Shown: positions 21,331 to 34,124 of the stretch, piece after piece
Numbering within the stretch: position 1 is the stretch's first letter
How the letters are laid out: each line of letters starts with the position of its first letter
From: Larix kaempferi
Lineage: Eukaryota > Streptophyta > Pinopsida > Pinales > Pinaceae
DNA: 64,000 nucleotides
Direction of reading: 5' to 3'
Assembly (NCBI GenBank): GCA_027924585.1
Contig: BSBM01000047.1
Location: 23,065,501-23,129,500 of the forward strand
The notes under the pieces: model-generated
What the model was told of the DNA's origin: nothing
Seen by the model: only the letters and a program-made list of their open reading frames with translations
Databases searched by the model: none
Position numbers and translations under genes: made by a program

Positions 21331-22855
21331 TGAAATGAAAATACATATGAAGGTATGGTTCTAAGATCAGAATGTATGAGATTTTATAATCATTGTATTG
21401 CTACAAGGATGGTTTCTTTAAAAATCTTATTATTTCTTAATGCGAACCTGTTTTCATGTTAAGCCTTGGATTTGTAAGAAGCGGCTAGTGTTAAAAAGGT
21501 TATTAACATTTACTTGATCGCAAATGACACTAGTAAAAAAGGATAGAGTAATTGGTAAGATTCATCACCTTTCCGAGAAATCTTTTATAGTGAATTTGGC
21601 ATTAAAAATTATATGTATGTTCTTTGCTATTTTAACACTAAGGTACAAACTAGGTGAAATTCAAATTGAAGAACTTTTAGTTGGTCCAACATTTTATATC
21701 AATAAGGTATTCATGAATTAGTTTATAAATTAAGTAGACATAGCAAATGTTTATATTCTGAAATTTCTCATAAGGGTTGACAAAGGATCTCACTTTATGT
21801 TTATGTAAAAATAGTGTATCCCATACTTTATTGTGAAAAACATTAGTAATTTACCAAAATTACCAATGCTGAAATTTGGGTAAGTGACAAAGTGATACAA
21901 CACAAAACAAAGTATAAAAATCGCAAGAGGATGGAAGAAATATTGTTGCTTTTCTACAATGGTGGTTTATTCACAACAGTGGAAAATAATATATGAACAA
22001 TTGCTATTGGTCTTAAACCATACGACTAAACTTGGTTCCTCAATAGCTACTAAGAGATATTATTGTACTCTACTTTAGCCTAAGCATGGAAACATGAAAT
22101 GTTTTTTGTACTAATAGCAGAACATGTCTGACAAGTAGGGAAACAAAAAAAAGCATCAGTCAAACCGAATGCAACACTAATTTGGCAATCAAAGTAGAGT
22201 CAAGTAAGAAAAGGAGAATTAGGCTAGATAAATATTAGCTAGAATTTCATAAGCATATTAGAGAAATTGTCACAAATTCTAGTAATCATAGTAGCAACAA
22301 CATTAAAAGTTTAAATAAGTTCACATATTTTATTTCTTCTTCTTTTTTTCATAACAAACAGAACTAATTACTATGCAGATGGGCATAGCAAATCCAACGT
22401 ACCAAGCAATTGATAAATTAAGTGCAACACTATTTTGATATTCAAAATAGCATCGATTAAGAAAAGAAAAACTAGGTAAAATAAGTATTTGCTAGAAAGT
22501 AAATTTTATTTACTAAGAAAGTAAATAAATCTTATATTTATAATGTTAAAAAGTAAATTTTATTTGTAGATGTTCCTTTACCAACTATTTATACCCTACA
22601 ATTATATGCCAATGTCGTGATAGTGATAGCATGTTATGGGAGATGGTTCAATAAAATCAAAGTCAATGAAGTATTTCACATAGTGCGAAAGAAAAATAAT
22701 ATCTATCAGTGATATGTAAGTCATGAATAACACTTGCACGTTTTTTTTTCAAATTTCTTAACTATTACCCTTATTTAGATATCAATCATATCAATCAATG
22801 TTCGTATTTTAATGTAAATACCATCTTTTAAATAATACCAACAATATATATATAT
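21331..22855. other. AT-rich DNA, no supportable gene
   Basis: An open frame at 21524-21721 has no recognisable motif and no flanking gene structure. If 286-21330 is an old LTR, this may be decayed internal sequence of that element. Nothing else is seen. Confidence 0.5.
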
Positions 22856-23230
22856 GGTGCTATAACATAGTTTTCCTATGCCGATGCTCCTTCCTAGTTA
22901 CTTCTTATAATGCAAATTGCATCTCCATGTCATTAAATATATATAATCATGTGGTGCTATAACATAGTTTTCCTATCCCCCACTTGCTTATAATACAAAT
23001 TATATCTCCATGTCATGATAGTGTTAGCATGCTCCAAGGGAGTCATTGAAAGTACTTCCAAAAAGATTATTTTCAAGAGGGTGTGATAGAGCAATGATAT
23101 ATGTTATTGTTAAATGGGTGACTGAGATTAATTTCACATAGTGTAATAAAACAATAATATAATATATATTATCGTGAGATTAATTTCACATAGTGTAGTA
23201 AAACTATATTATTGTTAGATGGGTGACTTT
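22856..23230 (+). repeat. Two local tandem duplications
   Basis: A unit of about 97 bp starting GGTGCTATAACATAG occurs at 22856-22952 and again from 22953. Just downstream, GAGATTAATTTCACATAGTG occurs twice (about 23114 and 23177) with GATGGGTGAC on both outer sides. No coding content. Confidence 0.75.
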
Positions 23231-24465
23231 AAATGGTTTAAAGTCATGAATAATTCTTATGAGAATTGTTTTTCCAAATTTTATAGTTAACTGTCATCAT
23301 TTAAATAGACCTCGTTGAATTTCATGTCTTATCCCAATAATATGATATTTATTAATAATTTGAGAATTGAAAATGAATTTGAATAGTTATCATTCTTATT
23401 TTTAATATAATTTTTTTTAATTAATTTTTTATCATTGATTTTTATATCATATTTTATTTTATCTTTAATTTTAATAATTTTAACTTTTCATTTATTTAAT
23501 TTTATTTTTCATTTTTTTTATTCAAAGTTTAAATTTTATTAAACAAAAAATTGTGATTATTTGTATATAGTGATGTACAAATCTTATGAATTGAATAGAT
23601 TATGTAATCTAATCATATCTTTTGATTCTCCAAAGTAAAATTCCTTTAATGTTTCAAAATTAGAAAAAATAATAATGAACATAACATACAAAGTAAAAAA
23701 CACTTATTAACAATATTTGTATGTGAATCTTATCATTATTAAATATTCATAAATTTAACTTTATTATAAATGATGTTCATTACCTCAAATTAATTGTTGA
23801 CTAAAGTAAATCAACAATTTTTATTAGAAATATCTATTTATAAAAATATTTTAAAAAATAAAAATTATAAATTTTCACTTACCAATCAACTTGTTATTAT
23901 TGATTTGAATTTAGACAAAATAATTATAAACTAAAATATTTAAAAACAGTTTTAGTTATTATTGATTTGAATTTAATCAAAATAATCATAAACTAAAATA
24001 TTTAAAAATAATTTTAATTAGAAATATGTATTTTATGAAAACATCAATCCCACTCAACACAAAATAAAAACCTTCACATGTGTTTCTTTGTATGAATATT
24101 AAGCATTTTTATAATTTATTTGACCTTCACATGTGTTTGTTTGTATTCAATAATGGATGAATATTAATCATTTTAATAATTTATATTGAAATAATTTGGT
24201 TAAATAGTATCATTTTTTTAATCAAAAATTTTAAAAAGAATATATTAGCCATTTTTATAATTTATATTCAAATAATTTGGATGAATAGTATCATTTTTCT
24301 AATTAAAGATTTAGAACAAAGTCAGAATACCTTTTGTAATATAACTCATTATCATAGAAATTAATATTAAGATAAAAATGCTTTTACTTTTAAAGATATT
24401 AATTTAAAACATTAATGTTTATTTAGAAATATAAAAAATATATAATATTTTAAAAAAATTACTAT
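23231..24465. other. Very AT-rich DNA with short tandem duplications
   Basis: Contains an imperfect duplication of about 68 bp (TTGATTTGAATTTA starting near 23899 and 23967) and a duplicated CTTCACATGTGTTT block (near 24072 and 24124). No gene. Confidence 0.6.
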
Positions 24466-25290
24466 TGAATATATATTTCACTCTTTTTTTCAATCTGAAA
24501 TGTGATTTCAAAAAAAATCATATATTCTTTTTTATTTTAATAAAACACCTAAACCTCAAATTAATATAAAAAAATAATCACTTAAGAAAATTAATTTTAT
24601 TTAATCAAAATAATTTTATGTATTCTAATCATTACCCTATAAGATGAAAATATAAAGGCAATAGTTTTGATTAATAGAAAATTATTTAAATCAAATCTAA
24701 CTAATTCATTAGGTTAAAGTGTGGGTAGATATCTGTGAGTTATAGTTTCTTACATTAAAAGCCACTTTCACAAGTCACAAAAATTCTAACAAATAAAAAA
24801 ATTTATTTAATAACAATGATGTTATTAAAGATATTCACACAAATTCTAACAAACAAAAAAATTATTTAATAAAAATGATGTTATTAAAGATATTTTAGTC
24901 TAAATATTTTTCACTTAACATCACCTGTATATGGTGTCAAAAGATAGTTGTCTTTCTGAATCATATGTCTACATCATGAGAATGCTCCTTTCCTATATGT
25001 CTAAATCATGACTAAGAATGCCATGGTAGGCCATTCAATAAAATCAGAGTCAACGATAGGTCCTCTAAAAAGATTAATTTCACGTATTGTTTCCGAATGT
25101 ATTGTTTCCGAATGTTATGTTTTCATTTCAATTTAGTGCAATGATTCTCAATTTAAACTACCAAGCCAAGTCATACACCGGGCAGTCAAGTTTACGATTA
25201 ATACGCACCATACAAATGTTGAAGTTTCTTAGTCAAAAGCTTTATATTTTCATTTATTGCAAGTCTGTTTGGTGCTAAAAGTTAAACCAA
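24466..25290 (+). repeat. Diverged direct repeat, copy A
   Basis: Aligns by eye, with indels, to about 27215-28080, including a nearly identical stretch at 25017-25135. It contains a nested tandem pair (24774-24833 and 24834-24893). Spacing between copies is about 2.7 kb. It could be an old segmental duplication or remnant LTRs; no TG...CA termini were found. Confidence 0.6.
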
Positions 25291-25498
25291 AAATTCTGCT
25301 CATCGTTGTGATCCATTCATTGTCCTAACCACTATGTGGTGCCCTATCTTAGTCAAAAATCTTGGTCGTCGTTCATTGCCCTAGTCACAACGCTTCATTT
25401 GTTGCCAACCTGGTTGGTGCAAAAAGTTAAACCAAAAATTATGCTCATCGTTGTGGTCCATTCATTCCGAGAGGACGCCTTTGGTCTTCAAGCCCACG

Positions 25499-25858
25499 GC
25501 GCACCGACCAGAAATTAATGTAGCAGTGACCACCTTCCCTGCTCTATCTTCAGTGCTCACGAATTCTACATATTGTTGTAATCTCCCACCTTTATCTCAT
25601 CATTTTCTCAAACTTCCATTAACAGATGATGATCATCTGCTTGAAAGCAATATCACTAATTCTATGCTGCAGTCGTTGGTGTGGTCTAGACGGATGCATT
25701 CTTTGGATGATTTTGACAGCTTAGATTCTTATGAATCTTTATTTCCTGCTTTCAAGGATAACAAAGCAAGTAATTACAAATCTGGTGATACAGATACCTT
25801 GCTGTTTGAAGAGCTTTCGGAAGAATTGGAGCTAACTGAAAATAATGATGTAATATGA
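25499..25858 (+). pseudogene. Exon-like ORF of unknown function
   Basis: An open frame of about 119 codons ending in TGA at 25858, with balanced codon use unlike its AT-rich surroundings. It may begin after a splice acceptor (CACCGACCAG, ending near 25512). The sequence is acidic and Ser-rich, with segments such as LVWSRRMHSLDDFDSLDSYE and a highly acidic C-terminus (FEELSEELELTENNDVI). No family recognised. It lies between the two diverged repeats, so it may be a captured or isolated last exon of a host gene. Confidence 0.4.
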
Positions 25859-26263
25859 AATTTGATCTGTTTCCTGGTTGTTTCTCTGCTGAAAACGCTA
25901 TGCTAATTATAAGATAAGGTTCTAGCTTGTTTTATTCATGTGTATTATCACATGGTTCTTTATCTAATGAAGCGATTCTACCATTGACCATTCTCAGTTT
26001 ACTGTGAAGCTTCGCGGTAGACAATATTTCTCACCACAGAAATTTCAATATTACTTAAAAGAGTGAAGGTTTTCTTTCAAAGTTTCTTCCTTCTTCGTCA
26101 GAATAGGATTTGGAATGTACTTTTATTTTATTTTAAGTCGCCAACATCTTAGTTTTTCTAGCATCGGTGGAATGTATTTTCTGCCTTTTTTATGAATAAA
26201 AAATATATGATTTTTTCTTTTGGAAAAAAACATGGTTCCACATATATAACCAAATTAATTTAA
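25859..26263. other. Possible 3' UTR then AT-rich DNA
   Basis: The sequence after the exon-like ORF remains moderately complex for about 350 bases, as a 3' UTR would, with AATAAAAAATATATG near 26195. No gene. Confidence 0.3.
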
Positions 26264-26547
26264 AAATTAAAATTTATTTTATTTTAAAATATTTTAATTT
26301 TATCAAATTTGTATTAATTACATAATTTCATTTTATTGAAAATATAATATTTTATCATTTCATTATTATCTTTTTGGCATTTGATTGCAGATCAAAAGCT
26401 CATCAATTAAAATTTATTTTATTTTAATATATTTTAATTTTATCCATTCAATTTGTATTAATTATATAATTTCATTTTTTGAAAATATAATATTTTATCA
26501 ATTCATTATTACTTTTACGGCATTTGATTCTTGATTAAGAGCTCATC
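26264..26547 (+). repeat. 140-bp tandem duplication
   Basis: Two imperfect copies of about 140 bp (26264-26403 and 26404-26547), both starting AATTAAAATTTATTTTATTT and both containing GGCATTTGATT. Confidence 0.8.
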
Positions 26548-27214
26548 ATTTTTATTTTTTCTGAAAAAAAATCAAAAAGTCATCTGTTCCAATTTGGTTG
26601 GGCCCTTTAATGAGAATCTAAATAATACAGAAATTCAAGATAGACACTATATAAATGTGTGATGTTAAAGTTTTTATATTTTTATTATACTAGAAACTTA
26701 TCCAATCTTATATTTCATCAAAATTATAGTAATTTAAGAACTTGTTTTTCTAAACCTTTTTAGCATAGAAATAAAACTCTGAAATAAATCAATAAATTCT
26801 TTATTTTCTTTCTTAAAATCTATAAATCAAAATTGATATAAATAGACATTAATATTATAATCATGATCTTAATATTATTATTAACTAATTTATAATTGAA
26901 AACAATATAGTATTTTATAATAACATAATATTTTAGAAATTTATTAGTAATTTGAAAATTGAAATCTAACTTTCAAGAATAGTTGTCATTCTTATTTTTA
27001 ATATAATTTTTTATTAATTTTAATTAATTTCTGATCATTGATTTTTTTATATCATATTTTATTGAAATGGAGGCTCAAAAGTGGAGGATTGTGGATTAAT
27101 GCTGGAGACAAAAACACAAAATTGTCTGCAGGATGCAATGCTATCTACTTTCACAGTTGAAGGTGGTAAAACTGTTTTCAAAAATTTTCACTGAAATAGT
27201 ATCATTAACCATAT
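26548..27214. other. AT-rich DNA
   Basis: No gene. About 26955-27062 resembles 23337-23460, so homology between the two flanks extends beyond the clear repeat. Confidence 0.5.
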
Positions 27215-28080
27215 TAACAACTTGAAATGTGCTTTCAAAAAATTCCATATAATCTTTTTTATTTCAATAAACACCTAAATTTGAAATCAATATAAAAGAA
27301 TAATCACTTAAAAAAATTAATTCTATTTAATCAAAATAATTTTATGCATTATAAACATTAATACTATTTAATCAAAATAATTTTATGGATTATAAACATT
27401 ACCACATTGGATAAAAATATAAATGCAATGATTTTGATTAATAGAAAATTATTTAAGTTAAATCTAATTATTTCATTAGATTAAAATGTATTAAAATGTA
27501 GATAAATATTCTTAGGTCATAGTTTCTTAGATTAAAAACGACTTCCACAAACCACAAAATTCTAACTAAAAAATAATTATTTAATAAAATGAATATTTAT
27601 TAAAAATGTTTTCCTTTAAAATGTTTTTCACCTTAGCATCACCTCATATATGTGGTGCCAAAAGATAGTTATCTTTCTTAATCATATGTCTACATCATGG
27701 CAGAATGCTCCTTTCACATATGTCTACATCATGACTAAGAATGCCATGGTAGGCCATTCAATAAAATCAGAGTCAACAATAGTACCTCTAAAAAGATTAA
27801 TTTCACGTATTGTTTCCGAATGTTATGTTTTCATTTCAATTTTGTGCAACGATTCTCAATTTAAACTACCAAGCCAAGTCATACCCCGGGCAGTCAAGTT
27901 TACTGTTAACATCACGCACCATACAAATGTTGAAGTTTCTTAGTAAAAAATTTTATATTTTCATTTGTTGCCAACCTGGTTGGTGCAAAAAGTTAAACCA
28001 AAAATTCTGCTCATCGTTGTGGTCCATTCATTGTCCTAACCACTATGTGGTGCTCTTAGTCAAAAATATTGGCCATCGTT
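27215..28080 (+). repeat. Diverged direct repeat, copy B
   Basis: Second copy of the 24466-25290 sequence. It contains its own tandem pair of about 37 bp (ATTTAATCAAAATAATTTTATG twice near 27327 and 27365). Short open frames here are the same chance frames as in copy A. Confidence 0.6.
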
Positions 28081-29151
28081 CATTGCCCTTGTCACAATTG
28101 ATTTGACTGTGAAATTAACGTTTCTTGGTTGATTTTTGTCCTGAAAATTATTTGGTTATAAGAACAAGTTTCTCATTTCTTTGTGTATATGTAAATAAAA
28201 TTTGATTGTGGTTTATAAAAAGGGACACCAAATTGGTTTATGAGATGTTTTTTGTTTATGGGACAAGGAACTACTTCATAGAAGGAAACACATTCTTACT
28301 TATTAAAGTCACTCACATTGTACATTTAGACAAAATATAACCACCTCAATCAATGTTAGTATAAATCAAAAGATCTTTCAATCAATCAAAATAATTTAAA
28401 ATCATACTCATAAACCAAAATTTTGACATTTTTCATTCAAACATCTTTTTAATTAACTTCTTTTTTAATTTTATTAACTTCTTTATATTTTAAATTAAAA
28501 TTTTAAATTTTTCTTTATTTTATCTATTTTGTTGTTCTTATGTGCAAGATTAAAATGAGTTAAAACTATATATATATTCATTAATGGTGTAGGAGAACGA
28601 ATAACCTTTTGGCTTCTGAAATTTTTATAGGTAGTCGATTTTCGAAGACTCTCGGAAATTTCTAAGAAGATGTTAGGGTTTGGAAAATTTCTCAAAACCT
28701 TAGTTGGAGGCTAGGGGATTGTATGCAGCAGACTTGGAGTCAAGTTGATCGGATATGATTGGCTTAGTACCAACCAAGAGAAAAAGGTGGGAAAAATATT
28801 TTTCTGCTGCTATAATCAACTATGTTTTTGATCTAGTTTTTTTCAGTAATTATCTTGAATTTCTTCCTGATGTGATTTCTATTATATACTATTTTGTTGA
28901 TTTATTTAGCATTTTGTGTTTCACGCTTGTGGAAACTAGACTTCTTCTCCGAAGATTGTTCTAGATGATTTATGTATTTGTGGGAAAATTTCATTAATAA
29001 TATTCTACATTATACTTTTGCTCCACACAAAGCGTGGATGTGCTGGCTCTATAGCTTTTGATCAGAATTGATTGTCTTTTTGGACGTGCGGGTACTTTCC
29101 ATATGACCGGATTAACTGATGGATCCGGTTACTCCTACATGAAAATCGGGG
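28081..29151. other. AT-rich DNA leading into LINE-like sequence
   Basis: No supportable gene. From about 28600 the composition becomes less AT-rich and may be the 5' untranslated region of the LINE-like fragment that follows. Confidence 0.35.
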
Positions 29152-29838
29152 TTGAACAACCCTAATCCTTTGGATTTCTGTGAGGCGCGACAAAGCAAAC
29201 TCTCTTATGTAGGCACTGTACAGGTTCGCGAGGGTTCTGAGATTTTTGGTCATGGTGTGCAGTGTGTATCAAAGGGAAGAATGAAAGGGGAAAAATCCCG
29301 GCAGCGGAGAAGATTAAAAGCATATAAGGCAAAAGAGGGTTTGGACAAATCCGTTTTGGGTGCAGATGCAAATGTGGATCGGGTCGATATGTTGTCCAAA
29401 CATGCTCTAGTCGGAAGTAATGATTTTCCAAAAGTAAACATAATGGACTCTATTGGATTGGATTATGTCAATAAAAAATGGGTGCCTGTATATGGTTATG
29501 CATCGAGGGTAAACCTTATTATCAATGGATGGATCATATTCATCTTTCTGAATACTGATCATATTGAAGCAATTCTAAAGAGCATATGGATGGTGAAATA
29601 TGGGTCGCTTTTTCTCAAGTGATGGCATGGAGCCTTTGACCCAGCAAGGGAAAGATAGACCAGGAAGCATTTGTGGATGATATTGCGTGGGTTCCCCTTG
29701 GAGCTGTGGACACAAAATGTTTGGATGGAATTGCAAATACTATTGGTAAATTTATTAGGGTGGACAAAAAATCTTTGTATGGAATGGATAAAAGAGTGGC
29801 AAGATTTATGGTTGAGCTTGAGATATCCTGAGGGTTAC
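29152..29838 (+). pseudogene. LINE ORF1-like fragment with DUF4283-type domain
   Basis: The open frame 29152-29622 carries a basic N-terminal stretch (KGEKSRQRRRLKAYKAKEG) and then a DUF4283-like start. After TGA at 29620 the domain continues in phase and then in a shifted frame: LRGFPLELWTQNVW, then GIANTIGKFIRVDKKSLYG and VARFMVELEIS. The order and spacing match the DUF4283 domain found in plant non-LTR retrotransposons. At least one stop and one frameshift break it. It has no zinc knuckle or RT here. Confidence 0.6.
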
Positions 29839-29857
29839 CACTAGTACAAAATGAGAT

Positions 29858-30090
29858 ATAAGTGACTAGGTGACCAAAAAATTTGGTAACCAAAGTTTTT
29901 TCAAGGGATAAATGACCAAAATTGAGAAATTTTAAGTGAGCTAACTAAAAATGACTAATTTGGTCACGAGATAAGAACTAAACTAAAATGACCAAGATAA
30001 ATGACCAATTTGTCACGGGATAATAACTAAACTAAAAATCACCACATAACAATTGGTCATTTATTTGGTCATTTTTAGTTGTGTCACTCC
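29858..30090. repeat. Candidate small inverted-terminal element
   Basis: Ends AGTGACTAGGTGACC and (reverse complement of the right end) AGTGACACAACTAAAAATGACC, with several internal TGACCAAAA/TGACCAATT repeats. The shape suggests a MITE of about 230 bp. No clear target duplication was found. Confidence 0.3.
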
Positions 30091-30128
30091 GACAATGGAA
30101 AATTACAATTTTGACAATGAATTTGTAC

Positions 30129-30216
30129 AATTTACTAAATTTTAACACTGCAGATGGATTCAGAGACCCTAAAAAGGGTCTCTGAATCCATCTGCAGTGT
30201 TAAAATTTAGTAAATT
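30129..30216. repeat. Perfect 42-bp inverted repeat with AAAA loop
   Basis: Arms 30129-30170 and 30175-30216 are exactly complementary, with the loop 30171-30174 (AAAA). A third partial copy of GATGGATTCAGAGA follows at about 30229. It would form a long perfect hairpin in DNA or RNA. Confidence 0.95.
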
Positions 30217-30299
30217 ATAACATTGTGGATGGATTCAGAGACACGAGGAAGTGTCGAACGTAGCATTAAAATTTTTGAATCATGATGATGAGGATGGCC

Positions 30300-32030
30300 G
30301 TGATGACAATTTGAGTGAAACAATGATCCTGTGAACTGTTATGATTTGAAATTCATAACCAACCCGTCTAGACCTCCCAAGCATGGGTGCCTAATTAATA
30401 AGTATGGATCAATTGGCCATGAGCTTCAAAATAAAAATTATATTGTGGTTAAATATTTCTTAACCTATGGCAATGCAAATATATGAGCCGAAGAGGTGTT
30501 GATTCTCAACATTGACATGATTCTGAAGTGTCAAAAGTACATGATGCTAGAGGCGAACCTATTAAATTTTGTCACATCTAGTCATTATGTCTTTACTGTC
30601 ATATCCAAGGAAATGTGTTTGTCATGTCTATATCTTGTTTCACCATTTTTTCTTTCATATGCCCCCTATGAGACACTTTACAAGTTTCATCTCGTGTGTT
30701 GTCATGTCATGGTCGAGTCAAGTTTGCAGTTTGGTGTTCCTTGTTAGTTTCATTGTCATGCTATGCAATCGGTGTCATTGTGTTCAGGTCATCACACTGG
30801 TCATGTCATATAGCATTTGGAAAAAACTGTCATTTTTTTACCCTCTCGACACTTGGTTGAAATTTTGACGAGTTAAATTGTTTATGTCATGTTAGTTGAA
30901 ATATATCGATGTTGTGTCATCCATTAATTCGTCGGATGCATCTCTTTTTCATTGTTATCCTTGTTCCTAAGATATGTTTTGCAATTTTGAAAAGAAAAAA
31001 TGCTCGTCCATGCTTCTCCTTACCACTGTTCTTTTTTCCCACCTTTTTTCTTTTCATCAACTAGTATATTCCACTAATGATATATCCCATTTATACCCCA
31101 TGGTATGTTGACCATTCTACCATCCCATAATAATTTTGTAACCATGTATTAATCATTGAAATATATATTAAAAACATATAATAAGGACATAATATTTTTT
31201 TATAATATAAAATAATAATTTTATTTAATATAAAATCATTTACCATATATAATGTTTATATTACATACCAAACATGTATATAATATTACATACAAAACAT
31301 ACAATATATTACACACAACGACATATAATATTACAAACAAAATATATAATATTAAAATATTGTCTAGTCATCCCCATAGTTTTAGGTTTGGTTATCCATA
31401 CTAATTCAGTTAGCCCGCGAGTTATGAATATTTTGAAACGGGGAAGGGATTCGACCCCTAGACTTGTGCGATGGCGAATATGGGAAGCATGGAGGGCAAT
31501 TTTATGCATGGTTTTGTCATGGTTAGGACTTCAAAGAGTAAGGAGAAATCAATTATCTCATCGCATAATCCATGCCACTAGATTTGGCCAATGAGGGAAG
31601 CATTGTAGATATGTTTGATCACGTTCTAGAGAAGGAATTTGTGAAAAAAAATAGAAACTTAAAGGTGGTTAGTTTTTAAACCTGAATTATCTTTTTTCGA
31701 TTCATTTTTTCTCAAGAACTGAACATGACTGAATATTCGTATATTTTGGAGAATGAGAATTCACAATCTTTTCTGGTTTAGAATCAAATGGCCTGTTATC
31801 TTCAACATGTTTTCTTACTGTTTTGTTTGTTACTATTTTGAAAATTGCTTATAAAACTAAAAAAAAACACATAAGCATGAAAAATGTCTTTAATTTGGGA
31901 TTTTGATTCTGATTGAAAGGGATTCTACATTTTTCAATAGGAAACTCCAATAGATCTAATCTACTAGAATTACAAAGGAAGCTCTTTCTTCCCTACCATA
32001 TTTCAATTCTACCAATGGAGGGTTCGATAT
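30300..32030. other. No supportable gene
   Basis: Scattered open frames (30496-30747, 31274-31594) lack recognisable domains or convincing codon use. 31160-31350 is very AT-rich with TATAATATTACA-like repeats. Nothing else is seen. Confidence 0.5.
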
Positions 32031-32092
32031 CATGACCTTATATCTTCAACAAATGGACGAATTTCGCCGACCTACTTTAGCAGTAAGCTCTC

Positions 32093-32320
32093 TCTTAAAC
32101 TTTCATTCTTTTTTTTTCAATTCTATCAGATTTTGCCGCAAGGGTTTGGGTTTGCTACTGTCTCTCTTAAACTTTTATTCTTTTTTTTCATTTCTATCAG
32201 ATTTTGCCGCAAGGTTTTGGGTTTTCTATTGTTAATTTTTATTCCAGGTTTCAATTTCATTATTTTTTTTGTTTCTCCCATATTTTGCCGAAAGGGTTTG
32301 GGTTTGCTGCTATTCATTTT
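32093..32320 (+). repeat. Tandem repeats of about 80 bp
   Basis: Three imperfect units sharing ATTTTGCCGCAAGGGTTTGG preceded by a T-rich run (cores at about 32132, 32202 and 32281). Confidence 0.8.
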
Positions 32321-32378
32321 TGAATAAGGAGAGGGAGATTTTAATAATTGTTTGCATGGATTATGTTTTATGGGGCAG

Positions 32379-34124
32379 ATTTGTATTATTGGAGGGCCAT
32401 ACCATTCTTATCCAAGTTGAAATCTTCCAAAAGGTTAGTTGTACATTGATTTTTCTCACCCAGATATGATTTGTTGGGATGTACAATCAAGAATAAGGGT
32501 CACACTGTTGAGTTTTAATTGTTTAATGAATATTGGGCGTAACATGATCTGATCTTGGGTGCAATAAATCATAGTGTAATCATCCCCTAGAGATGAGGGA
32601 AAATATAGTTGAGTTTGGGGCCATAACAAAATAAATTTATTAAATTTAAAAATAATAAAAAACATTACATATACTATTGCAGATACTTCAATATTTGCAG
32701 CAACTCAAGGCCTCAAGGGCTGAAAAGTGTTGTCTTTAGCTAGTGGACTTCTTTTCTAGACCTGTTGCAAGATACCTCTTAAAAGGTAAAAGGTAGGGTA
32801 TTTTTTTTGTTTAGTTATTTTATTATTTTTGTTCTCTGTTATATCAGGTTATTATTTTTGATACCGGATGAAGATAAATCCAAGTTATTGGATGAATATA
32901 TAGAATTTGGAAATAGGATACGACATTCAGGTGAATGAATATTGCATATTGTTTTACGTTGGGCTTGAATATTTGATTTCATTTATAAAGGTAGGTTTAT
33001 AGACGAAATTTAATTGCATTAAAAGCAGATCCTACAAAATTTAAAATCCGCTGACATCTCTCTTTTGGATCTTTTACTGCTATCTACGTTAAAATAGTTC
33101 TCATCTTGCATGCTACTTAAATGACATCTGGCTCCTTTTTTATGATTGATTATGCTCTTACAGTGTTTGTCGGCCACTGCCCAGCCATGTTACTTTGAAT
33201 TTGAGGCATGTGTCACTCAATATATATGACGACGAGGAATCTGATGAAAGATTTCCATGTACTATCTCATTGAACCAGTAGGTACTTTACTGGATTGAGC
33301 AATGCTCGTTCTTCATCCTTCTGGAGTCTAATTTTTGTAGGCTCTCAATCTTTTCTGTATGACAATTTCTTCTTGTATGTTCATCTTAGAAATGGATTTA
33401 CTCTTTTCATGTGTTTGCTGCAGAGTCATGGAGATACTTGATAAGACTTTTCAGGAGTCACGGCAAGTGTGTTCAAGTGGCGAGTTTTTCCGTTATGCAT
33501 CCCTTCATAGAAGCATGGGAAAGATTTTTCTGGTCATTTTTCTATTATCCCTTAATGTATTATGCTATATTCAGTGCCAGATATAATAAATACTAGTTAG
33601 CAAAGGGGTTGCAGTCTTAATGTTGCAAGTGAGTTTTTTATGTAGACATGTTTTTTTAATTTATGGCACCAAGTGTAGTGAATTTTTATTTCTGTTGTAA
33701 CTATAGATAACAAGTCAAGAGACGCCAAGAAAAACGAGGGCAAGCATGTAGAATTACCAACTAATGCAAGGGATGTTTTGAGTAATACCAATATTCTTCT
33801 GCAGAAATACTTGAATGACATTGATTATATCAATGAATGTGCCATTAAGGCTGTGGAAGTCAACAGTGTGGATCCCCATGGATGGGACGGATGTTAGACG
33901 TCATGGTTGGTAACTGCATTATTGAATCACTATTGAAGGGATCTCTTCCTGTTATCGTTGATTATGATTGCATTTATCATTTTTGTCTTACTGTTAGAAT
34001 ACCTAATTAGTAATTACGTAGCTTCCTTGAATGTTACGCCCAACATGCTAGTCATCATTGTTTGGAACTTGATCAAATTGAAACTTTGAAAGAGCTATTC
34101 CACCAACGATTGGAGGAATGCATG
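32379..34124 (+). pseudogene. Exon-like blocks of an unrecognised multi-exon gene
   Basis: A series of coding-like blocks bounded by AG/GT. 32379-32433 encodes FVLLEGHTILIQVEIFQK. 32683-32792 encodes LQYLQQLKASRAEKCCL, then TAG, then VDFFSRPVARYLLK. 32848-32930 encodes LIPDEDKSKLLDEYIEFGNR. 33174 to about 33282 encodes SHVTLNLRHVSLNIYDDEES. About 33424-33525 encodes MEILDKTFQESRQVCSSGEF. 33707-33897 encodes LLQKYLNDIDYINECAIKAV. 34022-34124 encodes FLECYAQHASHHCLELDQIE and LKELFHQRLEECM. The first three join in phase; later junctions do not, and a TAG interrupts the second block. I do not recognise the family. Best reading: a decayed or mis-assembled helical-protein gene. Confidence 0.45.

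Noticed and set aside
29838-29850. CACTAGTACAAAA resembling the end of a CACTA transposon
   Set aside because: No inverted partner end or transposase found nearby.
32032-32082. Short ATG-started exon-like segment with a GTAAGC donor
   Set aside because: Its phase does not join the next coding-like block at 32379 without an immediate stop; left out of the remnant gene.
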